Source: Stagnihabitans sp038323315
Lineage (GTDB): Bacteria > Pseudomonadota > Alphaproteobacteria > Rhodobacterales > Rhodobacteraceae
NCBI GenBank assembly: GCA_038323315.1
Contig: JBBQGU010000092.1
Span: forward strand, 1 to 11,717
Length of the DNA stretch: 11,717 nt
Reading direction: 5' to 3'
Shown: one piece after another, positions 6,683 to 11,717 of the stretch
How positions within the stretch are numbered: the stretch's first letter is position 1
Layout of the letters: every line of letters begins with the position of its first letter
The notes under the pieces: generated by a model
Seen by the model: only the letters and a program-made list of their open reading frames with translations
Told to the model about the DNA's origin: nothing
Databases searched by the model: none
Program-made: the position numbers and the translations under genes

Positions 6683-7997
6683 AGGGGCCTGTGCGTTTTT
6701 CGCGCAATTTGGCAAAGTAATCGATGCGTTTCTTGAGGTCGCGTTCAAAGCCGCGTTCGGCCGGGTGGTAGTAAGCCGGGCGCTTCATGCCGTCGGGAAA
6801 GTAATTTTGACCCGAAAAGCCATCCTCGGCGTCGTGGTCATAAGCGTAGCCTGTGCCATAGCCAATGTCTTTCATCAGCTTGGTGGGCGCGTTGCGGATG
6901 TGCAGGGGCGGCGGCTGGCTGCCGGTCTGGCGGGCATCGGCGCGGGCATGTTTATAGGCCATGTAAGCGGCGTTGGATTTGGGGGCGAGGGCCAGATAGA
7001 TCACGGCTTGGGCGAGGGCCAGTTCGCCTTCGGGGGAGCCCAGACGTTCATAGGTTTGCCAGCCTGCGAGGCAGACTGGCTGAGCCTGCGGGTCGGCGAG
7101 ACCGATATCCTCGATGGCCATGCGGGTGATGCGGCGGGCGAGGAAACGGGGATCCTCGCCCCCCTCCAGCATGCGGGTAAACCAGTAGAGGGCGGCGTCA
7201 GGGTCGGAGCCACGAACTGATTTGTGCAGAGCGGAGATGAGGTTATAATGCTCCTCGCCCGATTTGTCGTACTTGGCGGCGCGGCGCATCAGGCGGGTGG
7301 ACAACTGATCGCGGGTCAGAGTGGACGTGTTCCAGGCGACGATTTGTTCGATGAGGTTCAGGAGGGTTCGGCCGTCGCCGTCGGCCATTTCGATCAGGGC
7401 GTCGCGCGCGTCTGGGGTGAGGGGAAGCGCGCAGTTCAGGTCGCGTTCGGCGCGTTGGGTAAGCAGTTCCAGGTCGGTCAGCGTCAGGCGTTCGAGGATG
7501 ATGACCTGAGCGCGGGACAGGAGGGCGGCGTTGAGTTCGAAGCTGGGGTTTTCGGTGGTGGCACCAACCAGCAGGATCGTGCCATCCTCCATGTAGGGCA
7601 GGAAGCCGTCTTGCTGAGCCTTGTTGAAGCGGTGGATTTCGTCGACGAACAGCAGGGTGCCCGCCGCCTTTTGACCGCTACCGTTCTGGCGGCGGATCTT
7701 GGCAGCCTCGAACACTTTGCGCAGGTCGGGGACGCCGGTGAAGATCGCGGATATCTGAACGAAATGCAGGTCGGTTTCGGCCGCAAGGAGGCGGGCGATG
7801 GTGGTCTTGCCGACGCCGGGAGGTCCCCAGAGGATGAGGGAGGACAGGCTGTGGGCGGCGAGCATGGACCCCAGCGGGCCTTCGGGCGACAGGACGTGGG
7901 ATTGGCCGATGACCTGTGACAGGGCACGCGGGCGCAGACGGTCGGCCAGGGGGCGCGGCGCGTTGGTGGGGGTGGGTGTGTCGAAAAGGTCGGACAT
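6681..7997 (-). CDS. rarA: Replication-associated recombination protein A (RarA/MgsA), AAA+ ATPase
   Basis: AAA+ ATPase of the clamp-loader-like MgsA/WRNIP1 family, which acts at stalled replication forks. The protein is 438 residues from the ATG at 7997. Walker A GPPGVGKT is at 58-65, Walker B L-L-F-V-D-E-I-H at 115-122, the sensor-1 region G-A-T-T-E-N-P-S-F-E-L-N at 145-156, and the C-terminal tetramerisation part follows. The same frame stays open to an ATG at 8129, but those 44 extra codons read through an intergenic repeat and lie against the rplQ terminator. The N-terminus M-S-D-L-F matches the family, so 7997 is chosen. No clear Shine-Dalgarno sequence precedes it, which is the weak point of this start. 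It is the first gene of the rarA-crcB-rluC-ATP12 run. Confidence 0.93.
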   Translation of the reverse strand: MSDLFDTPTPTNAPRPLADRLRPRALSQVIGQSHVLSPEGPLGSMLAAHSLSSLILWGPPGVGKTTIARLLAAETDLHFVQISAIFTGVPDLRKVFEAAKIRRQNGSGQKAAGTLLFVDEIHRFNKAQQDGFLPYMEDGTILLVGATTENPSFELNAALLSRAQVIILERLTLTDLELLTQRAERDLNCALPLTPDARDALIEMADGDGRTLLNLIEQIVAWNTSTLTRDQLSTRLMRRAAKYDKSGEEHYNLISALHKSVRGSDPDAALYWFTRMLEGGEDPRFLARRITRMAIEDIGLADPQAQPVCLAGWQTYERLGSPEGELALAQAVIYLALAPKSNAAYMAYKHARADARQTGSQPPPLHIRNAPTKLMKDIGYGTGYAYDHDAEDGFSGQNYFPDGMKRPAYYHPAERGFERDLKKRIDYFAKLREKRTGP

Positions 7998-8056
7998 GTG
8001 GGTCAGGTTACTTGCGGCGGCGGCCTTGCGCCAGAGGGAGCGACCTGCCCTGGCGT

Positions 8057-8100
8057 CCGGGGGTTTCACACCCCCGGTCCCCCGTGGGATATTTGAACCA
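8057..8100. repeat. Intergenic palindromic repeat typical of Rhodobacteraceae
   Basis: CCGGGGGT (8057-8064) and ACCCCCGG (8070-8077) form a perfect 8-bp stem with a 5-base loop, followed by CCCCCGTGGGATATTTGAAC. From memory, G-rich hairpins joined to a GTGGGATATTT-like tail recur between genes in Rhodobacteraceae. Only one copy is in this window, so its repeat status cannot be shown here. When translated on the minus strand it gives I-P-R-G-T-G-G-V-K-P-P-D-A, a sequence seen in over-extended N-termini. Confidence 0.5.
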
Positions 8101-8115
8101 GAGAGAAAGGCATAC

Positions 8116-8145
8116 AGAAAAAGGCCCACCGGTTACGGGGGCCTT
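8116..8145 (-). terminator. Intrinsic terminator after rplQ
   Basis: On the minus strand AAGGCCC and GGGCCTT form a 7-bp stem around an 11-base loop and run into five T (8122-8118). It starts 23 bases after the rplQ stop, the expected end of the rpsM-rpsK-rpoA-rplQ transcript, and separates it from rarA. Confidence 0.8.
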
Positions 8146-8168
8146 CCTGTTGCAGCTTGCGCCACAGG

Positions 8169-8588
8169 TCAGCTTTCGTAGTTGTCTTCGGCAGCAACGC
8201 GGGCCTTGTCGCCGGCGCCTTTGGCGTTCGGGTCGCGGTCGACGAACTCGATGATCGCCATTGGCGCCATGTCGCCATAGCGGAAACCGGCTTTCAGAAC
8301 ACGAACGTAACCGCCCTGACGCTCTTTGTAGCGGGGGCCGAGGATGGCGAACAGGCGTTCGACATATTGGTCCTGCTTGAGGGAGGCTGCGGCCTGACGG
8401 CGGGCATGGAGATCGCCGCGCTTGGCCAGCGTGATCAACTTTTCGATGATCGGACGCAGTTCTTTGGCCTTGGGCAGGGTGGTCTTGATCTGTTCATGCT
8501 CGATCAGAGAGCCGCACATGTTGGCGAACAACGCTTTGCGGTGTTCGTGGGTGCGGTTTAGGCGGCGGTAGCCGGAGCCGTGGTTCAT
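8169..8588 (-). CDS. rplQ: 50S ribosomal protein L17
   Basis: Large-subunit ribosomal protein of 139 residues that lies near the exit tunnel. The N-terminus G-Y-R-R-L-N-R-T-H-E-H-R-K-A-L-F-A-N-M is the L17 hallmark; it is followed by H-E-Q-I-K-T-T-L-P-K-A-K-E-L-R-P and R-Y-K-E-R-Q-G-G-Y-V-R-V-L-K. The protein starts M-N-H-G-S-G where many relatives have M-R-H. After about residue 120 comes the acidic and basic tail variable in this family. The ATG at 8588 follows AAGGA at a good distance. It is the last gene of the alpha operon, 108 bases after rpoA across a stem-loop, and is followed by an intrinsic terminator. Confidence 0.98.
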   Translation of the reverse strand: MNHGSGYRRLNRTHEHRKALFANMCGSLIEHEQIKTTLPKAKELRPIIEKLITLAKRGDLHARRQAAASLKQDQYVERLFAILGPRYKERQGGYVRVLKAGFRYGDMAPMAIIEFVDRDPNAKGAGDKARVAAEDNYES

Positions 8589-8620
8589 GGTGTATCCTTA
8601 CGTTTGTTTTGCTTTGTCCG

Positions 8621-8643
8621 GCGGGACCTACGTGCGGTCCCGC
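8621..8643 (-). other. Stem-loop in the rpoA-rplQ gap
   Basis: GCGGGACC and GGTCCCGC pair perfectly (8 bp) around a 7-base loop. No T-run follows on the minus strand, so it is not an ordinary terminator; mRNA processing or stability is more likely, as inference. It fills most of what is notable in the 108-base gap. Confidence 0.55.
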
Positions 8644-8696
8644 TCACCTTGGGGCATCACGCCCATGTTTTCCCCGGCAGTCCGGGCATTTTTCGC

Positions 8697-9713
8697 TTAG
8701 AACTGATCTTCGAACCGCTTGGCCAGATCTTCGATGTTTTCCGGCGGCCAATCTTCGACTTCCATGCCGAGGTGCAGACCCATGCCCGACAACACTTCCT
8801 TGATTTCGTTCAAGGACTTGCGGCCAAAGTTCGGGGTGCGCAGCATTTCGGCTTCGGTTTTCTGGATCAGATCGCCGATATAGACAATGTTGTCGTTCTT
8901 GAGGCAGTTGGCCGAGCGGACCGACAGTTCCAGCTCGTCAACCTTTTTCAAGAGCAGCGGGTTGAATTCCAGGCCTGCGTCTTCGATGCCTTTGCCCGCC
9001 GATTCCGGCTCGTCAAAATTCACGAAGACCGCCAGCTGATCTTGCAGGATGCGCGCGGCATAGGCCACGGCGTCGTCAGGCGTCAGGCTGCCGTCGGTTT
9101 CCAGCTTGATCGTCAGCTTGTCATAGTCCAGCACCTGACCCTCGCGGGTGGGCGTGACTTCGTAGCTGACTTTCCTGACCGGGGAATAGATCGCGTCGAT
9201 CGGGATCAGGCCGATCGGTGCATCCTCGGGGCGGTTCTTGTCGGCCGCAACATAGCCTTTGCCGGTGTTGACGGTCAGTTCCATGAACACATCGGCACCG
9301 TCATCCAGGTGGCAGATGACGTGGTCGCGGTTCAGAATCTCGATGCCCATCGATTCTGAAATATCACCAGCGGTGACGACGCCCGGACCCTTGGCCGAGA
9401 TTGACAGCCGCTTCGGCCCTTCGACATCCATCTTCAGGCGGACGCCTTTCAGGTTCAAAACGATATCTGTCACGTCTTCACGGACGCCCGCGACCGAGGA
9501 GAATTCGTGCAAAACGTTGTCGATCTGAACCGACGTGATTGCAGCGCCTTGCAGCGACGACAGCAGGACGCGGCGCAAGGCGTTGCCCAGCGTCAGGCCA
9601 AAGCCACGCTCCAAAGGTTCGGCAACCAGCGTTGCGGTTCGTTGTGCATCCGCACCAGCCTTGACGTTCAGCTGTTGCGGCTTGATCAGTTCCAGCCAAT
9701 TCTTGTGGATCAT
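8697..9713 (-). CDS. rpoA: DNA-directed RNA polymerase subunit alpha
   Basis: RNA polymerase alpha subunit, 338 residues, which dimerises to scaffold beta and beta' and contacts promoters and activators. The N-terminal assembly domain (about 1-235) has E-R-G-F-G-L-T-L-G-N-A-L-R-R-V-L-L-S-S at 35-53, including the arginines used for enzyme assembly. A linker follows, then the C-terminal domain (about 255-320) with S-V-R-S-A-N-C-L-K-N at 264-273; Arg266 matches the DNA-contacting Arg265 of E. coli. N-F-G-R-K-S-L-N-E-I-K at 295-305 closes the helix-hairpin-helix fold. The ATG at 9713 has a perfect GGAGG 7 bases upstream. The length is normal for alphaproteobacteria. Confidence 0.99.
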   Translation of the reverse strand: MIHKNWLELIKPQQLNVKAGADAQRTATLVAEPLERGFGLTLGNALRRVLLSSLQGAAITSVQIDNVLHEFSSVAGVREDVTDIVLNLKGVRLKMDVEGPKRLSISAKGPGVVTAGDISESMGIEILNRDHVICHLDDGADVFMELTVNTGKGYVAADKNRPEDAPIGLIPIDAIYSPVRKVSYEVTPTREGQVLDYDKLTIKLETDGSLTPDDAVAYAARILQDQLAVFVNFDEPESAGKGIEDAGLEFNPLLLKKVDELELSVRSANCLKNDNIVYIGDLIQKTEAEMLRTPNFGRKSLNEIKEVLSGMGLHLGMEVEDWPPENIEDLAKRFEDQF

Positions 9714-9793
9714 GCTTTCGCCTCCATACTTGTCTGCTGTCCATGTCCTAAAAACAGCGGACGCCCGAGGATCCTGTAAAACGACGAAATCGA

Positions 9794-9814
9794 GCCGCGC
9801 TAAATTGGCGCGGC
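9794..9814 (-). other. Stem-loop in the rpsK-rpoA gap
   Basis: GCCGCGC and GCGCGGC form a perfect 7-bp stem with a 7-base A/T-rich loop, 19 bases after the rpsK stop. No T-run follows. The remaining gap (9714-9793) also has an imperfect ACAG/CTGT pairing ending in five T (about 9747-9772), too irregular to call. Together they may reduce or process the transcript ahead of rpoA. Confidence 0.5.
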
Positions 9815-9833
9815 CCGACCAATTGAGACGGCT

Positions 9834-10229
9834 TCAGACGCGACGGCGCTTTGGCGGGCGGCAGCCGTTATGGGCCAGCGGCGTCACGTCACGGATCGAG
9901 GTGATGTTGAGGCCGGTCGCAGCCAAAGCCCGCAGCGCGGACTCGCGGCCGGAACCCGGGCCCTGCACTTCGACCTCGACGGTTTTCATGCCATGTTCCT
10001 GCGCCTTTTTGGCGGCGTCTTCAGCAGCCATCTGGGCGGCATAGGGCGTCGATTTGCGCGAGCCCTTGAAGCCCATCGTGCCGGCGGACGACCATGAAAT
10101 GGCGTTGCCCTGCACATCAGAGATCAGGATCTTGGTGTTGTTGAACGAGGAATTCACATGCGCCACACCAGCGGCGATGTTCTTGCGTTCTTTTTTCTTG
10201 GTGCGGGTGGTTTTGGTATCGCGTGCCAT
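9834..10229 (-). CDS. rpsK: 30S ribosomal protein S11
   Basis: Small-subunit platform protein of 131 residues that helps form the mRNA exit region. Features seen are a basic N-terminus (T-R-T-K-K-K-E-R-K-N), then G-V-A-H-V-N-S-S-F-N-N-T, the S11 signature around G-F-K-G-S-R-K-S-T-P-Y-A-A-Q, and the strictly conserved end N-G-C-R-P-P-K-R-R-R-V. The ATG at 10229 is 12 bases from the rpsM stop and has GGAG upstream. In many bacteria rpsD would follow, but here the next gene is rpoA, as is usual in alphaproteobacteria. Confidence 0.99.
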   Translation of the reverse strand: MARDTKTTRTKKKERKNIAAGVAHVNSSFNNTKILISDVQGNAISWSSAGTMGFKGSRKSTPYAAQMAAEDAAKKAQEHGMKTVEVEVQGPGSGRESALRALAATGLNITSIRDVTPLAHNGCRPPKRRRV

Positions 10230-10241
10230 ACTGTCCGCTCC

Positions 10242-10610
10242 TTATTTCTTTTTGCCGGCAATGGCCTTTGCGGGGCCTTTGCGGGTGCGAGCGTTGGTAT
10301 GGGTGCGCTGACCACGGGTCGGCAGACCCTTGCGGTGGCGCAGGCCACGGTAGCAGCCAAGGTCCATCAAACGCTTGATATTCATCGAGGTCTGACGACG
10401 CAGGTCGCCTTCAACCGTGAAATTCGCGTCGATGAACTCGCGGATCGCCAGAACTTCGGCGTCGGTCAACTGGTTGACGCGGCGCGCGCGGTCGATCTTG
10501 ATCGCTTCGCAGATTTGTTCCGCAACCATCGGGCCGATGCCGTGGATGTATTGCAAAGAGATGGGAACCCGCTTTGCAGTGGGGATGTTGACGCCAGCAA
10601 TACGTGCCAA
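10242..10610 (-). CDS. rpsM: 30S ribosomal protein S13, apparent TTG start
   Basis: Small-subunit head protein of 122 residues that contacts L5 and tRNA across the subunit bridge. It begins A-R-I-A-G-V-N-I-P-T after the initiator, has Y-I-H-G-I-G (helix-two-turns-helix region) and ends with the conserved R-G-Q-R-T-H-T-N-A-R-T-R-K-G and a lysine tail. The residue before A-R-I-A-G is encoded by TTG (10610-10608), with AAGGA 8 bases upstream. This gives exactly the usual family length. The same frame has an ATG at 10694, but its 28 extra residues look like translated leader and have no recognisable ribosome site. It opens the rpsM-rpsK-rpoA-rplQ operon. Confidence 0.95.
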   Translation of the reverse strand: MARIAGVNIPTAKRVPISLQYIHGIGPMVAEQICEAIKIDRARRVNQLTDAEVLAIREFIDANFTVEGDLRRQTSMNIKRLMDLGCYRGLRHRKGLPTRGQRTHTNARTRKGPAKAIAGKKK

Positions 10611-10616
10611 ACGTTG

Positions 10617-10625
10617 CTTCCTTTT
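10617..10625 (-). promoter_or_regulatory. Ribosome binding site that fixes the TTG start of rpsM
   Basis: AAAAGGAAG on the minus strand puts its AAGGA core 8 bases before TTG at 10610. No ATG or GTG in this frame lies at a workable distance from it. Confidence 0.7.
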
Positions 10626-10631
10626 CGTTGC

Positions 10632-10679
10632 GGTTCCGTGGTGCCAGAACCTTTTTTCACAACCCAGCCGGTAAAAAAG
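10632..10679 (-). promoter_or_regulatory. Structured 5' leader of rpsM
   Basis: Two overlapping inverted repeats lie between the candidate promoter and the rpsM ribosome site. CTTTTTT/AAAAAAG (10651-10679) has a long spacer. GGTTC/GAACC (10632-10651), extended by a G-T and a G-C pair, ends 7 bases before the AAAAGGAAG site. Ribosomal protein operons are often controlled through such leaders; that this one is a control site is speculation from position. Confidence 0.3.
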
Positions 10680-10726
10680 TGCTGGAAACGACAACCCACT
10701 ACGATGATTCCGTAGCGGGACGCCGT

Positions 10727-10755
10727 GCTTTATGGGCTTTTCGACCTAGCGTCAA
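10727..10755 (-). promoter_or_regulatory. Candidate promoter for the rpsM-rpsK-rpoA-rplQ operon
   Basis: On the minus strand TTGACG (10755-10750) is followed after 17 bases by TAAAGC (10732-10727), in the 164-base gap after adk. The -35 box matches 5 of 6; the -10 box is moderate. The predicted start near 10720 leaves a leader of about 110 bases. Read-through from secY-adk may also feed the operon, since no terminator was seen after adk. Confidence 0.5.
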
Positions 10756-10774
10756 GGCCGGGGATGGGGAAACT

Positions 10775-11359
10775 TCACGTCCTGTCAAGAACTTTCGCCA
10801 GCGACCGCGCAACAGCGTCCATTTCGGCCATGCCGTCAATCGGCACATGCGCACCCTTGGCGTAGTAATAGCCGATCAGTGGCGCGGTTTTCTTGTAATA
10901 TTCGCGCAGTCGTTCAACAAACACCTCGGGCGTGTCGTCTTTGCGGACCTCGCGGCCTGCGGCCTTGGTCTCATCCGCGCGTTTGACGATGCGGGAGACG
11001 AGCGAGGCATCATCGACCACCAACTCCACCACCGCATCCAAGATGTGGCCCTTGGCAGCCAGCAGATCGCCCAAAGCATCGGCCTGTTTCAGGGTGCGGG
11101 GGAATCCGTCGAAGATAAAGCCGCCGGGGGCGGGATGGGTCAACTTTTCCGCAATCAGGCCGATCACGATGTCATCCGTCACCAGTTCGCCCCGGTCCAT
11201 CACGGCAGCGACAAGCTTGCCCATCTCGGTGCCCGACGTCTTGGCCTCGCGCAGCATGTCGCCGGTGGACAGTTGCACCATGTGACGTTCGTCGACCAGC
11301 CGCTTGGCCTGAGTGCCTTTGCCGGCGCCCGGAGGCCCCAGAAGGATGATATTGACCAT
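10775..11359 (-). CDS. adk: Adenylate kinase, short (LID-less) type
   Basis: Cytoplasmic enzyme of 194 residues that interconverts ATP + AMP and 2 ADP. The P-loop GPPGAGKGT is at residues 8-16, followed by S-T-G-D-M-L-R of the AMP site. F-D-G-F-P-R-T is near residues 83-89, and the V-R-K-D-D-T-P-E-V-F-V-E-R-L segment follows. The long zinc-type LID insert of E. coli or Bacillus enzymes is missing: only a short loop (A-A-G-R-E-V) occupies its place, as is common in alphaproteobacteria. The ATG at 11359 is preceded by a G-rich GGGGGG. The gene follows secY by 57 bases with no terminator between, matching the secY-adk order of many ribosomal protein clusters. Confidence 0.98.
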   Translation of the reverse strand: MVNIILLGPPGAGKGTQAKRLVDERHMVQLSTGDMLREAKTSGTEMGKLVAAVMDRGELVTDDIVIGLIAEKLTHPAPGGFIFDGFPRTLKQADALGDLLAAKGHILDAVVELVVDDASLVSRIVKRADETKAAGREVRKDDTPEVFVERLREYYKKTAPLIGYYYAKGAHVPIDGMAEMDAVARSLAKVLDRT

Positions 11360-11417
11360 GAGGCCCCCCGTTCAGTTTCTTTATCGCAACAAGTTGGCCT
11401 TGCCGCGTTTGCGTGGA

Positions 11418-11717
11418 TCAGCGCCGTGCCGGTGCCTTTGCTGTGGTCCGTTTTTTGCCGCGCAGTTGCGACTTTTCAATCAGGCCTTCGTATTGGTGGG
11501 CCAGCATATGCGATTGGATCTGGTTGATCGTGTCCATCGTGACCGACACCACGATCAGAACCGATGTCCCGCCGAAATAGAACGGGATCGAGAACTCGGC
11601 CTGCAGGATTTCCGGCAAGAAGCACACCGCTGCCAGATAGCCGGAGCCAAGCACCAGAATGCGGTTGACCACATAATCGAGGTAATCCTGCGTCTTTTTG
11701 CCGGGGCGGATGCCGGG
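11418..11717 (-). CDS. secY: Protein translocase subunit SecY, C-terminal 99 residues (5' part beyond window edge)
   Basis: C-terminal end of the SecY channel of the Sec translocon in the inner membrane. The visible part starts in frame at the edge with P-G-I-R-P-G-K-K-T-Q-D-Y-L, the conserved cytoplasmic loop before the last two membrane segments. It continues with R-I-L-V-L-G-S-G-Y-L and the end F-G-G-T-S-V-L-I-V-V-S-V-T-M-D-T-I-N-Q-I typical of SecY. The tail is basic (R-G-K-K-R-T-T-A-K-A-P-A-R-R). A complete SecY is usually about 440-460 residues, so roughly a fifth is present. No terminator is visible before adk. Confidence 0.97.
   Translation of the reverse strand, partial: PGIRPGKKTQDYLDYVVNRILVLGSGYLAAVCFLPEILQAEFSIPFYFGGTSVLIVVSVTMDTINQIQSHMLAHQYEGLIEKSQLRGKKRTTAKAPARR

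Noticed and set aside
7998..8129. Upstream ATG at 8129 as the start of rarA
   Set aside because: The extra 44 residues come from the rplQ terminator region and an intergenic palindrome; the family N-terminus begins at 7997.
10611..10694. ATG at 10694 as the start of rpsM
   Set aside because: It adds 28 residues absent from S13, with no ribosome site; TTG at 10610 gives the normal 122 residues.
1..11717. A novel defence, mobile or secondary-metabolism system hidden in the window
   Set aside because: Every long stretch is covered by recognised core genes on one strand, gaps are short, and there are no transposase, integrase, toxin-antitoxin, CRISPR or tRNA-like signals.

Overview
The window is a conserved chromosomal housekeeping region of an alphaproteobacterium, most likely Rhodobacteraceae (Roseobacter/Rhodobacter group). 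Three things point there: the high G+C content, the gene order secY-adk-rpsM-rpsK-rpoA-rplQ followed by rarA, and a Bzt/Aap-type general L-amino-acid ABC transporter with large permeases. All eleven recognisable genes lie on the minus strand, so transcription runs from high to low coordinates. The long open frames on the plus strand are shadows of these genes.

From the right edge, in transcription order, the first block is translation and transcription machinery: the secY C-terminus (cut by the edge), adk (short-type adenylate kinase), a leader with a candidate promoter, then rpsM (S13, apparently with a TTG start), rpsK (S11), rpoA (RNA polymerase alpha) and rplQ (L17). This is the 'alpha operon' without rpsD. 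Both long gaps inside it (rpsK-rpoA and rpoA-rplQ) hold a perfect GC-rich stem-loop. A good intrinsic terminator follows rplQ.

The second block is rarA (AAA+ replication/recombination ATPase), crcB (fluoride channel), rluC-like pseudouridine synthase and an ATP12-type F1-ATPase assembly chaperone. The last three are chained by ATGA start/stop overlaps. Between rarA and crcB lie two A/T-armed palindromes whose cores are complementary to each other.

The third block is the amino-acid transporter bztA-bztB-bztC-bztD (aapJQMP), with bztD running off the left edge. A candidate promoter precedes bztA. A perfect 11-bp stem-loop between bztA and bztB probably sets a higher level of binding protein than of permease. 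As given, bztA carries a one-base deletion near 3529-3534 that would remove the last 86 residues of the binding protein. It is either a sequencing error in a short homopolymer or a real lesion in the transporter.

I found no tRNA, rRNA, CRISPR array, insertion sequence or phage gene, and no previously undescribed multi-gene system. The points worth a second look are the bztA frameshift, the rpsM TTG start, the hairpin set, the enlarged BztC and the intergenic repeat in front of rarA. No stretch longer than about 220 bases lacks a gene.
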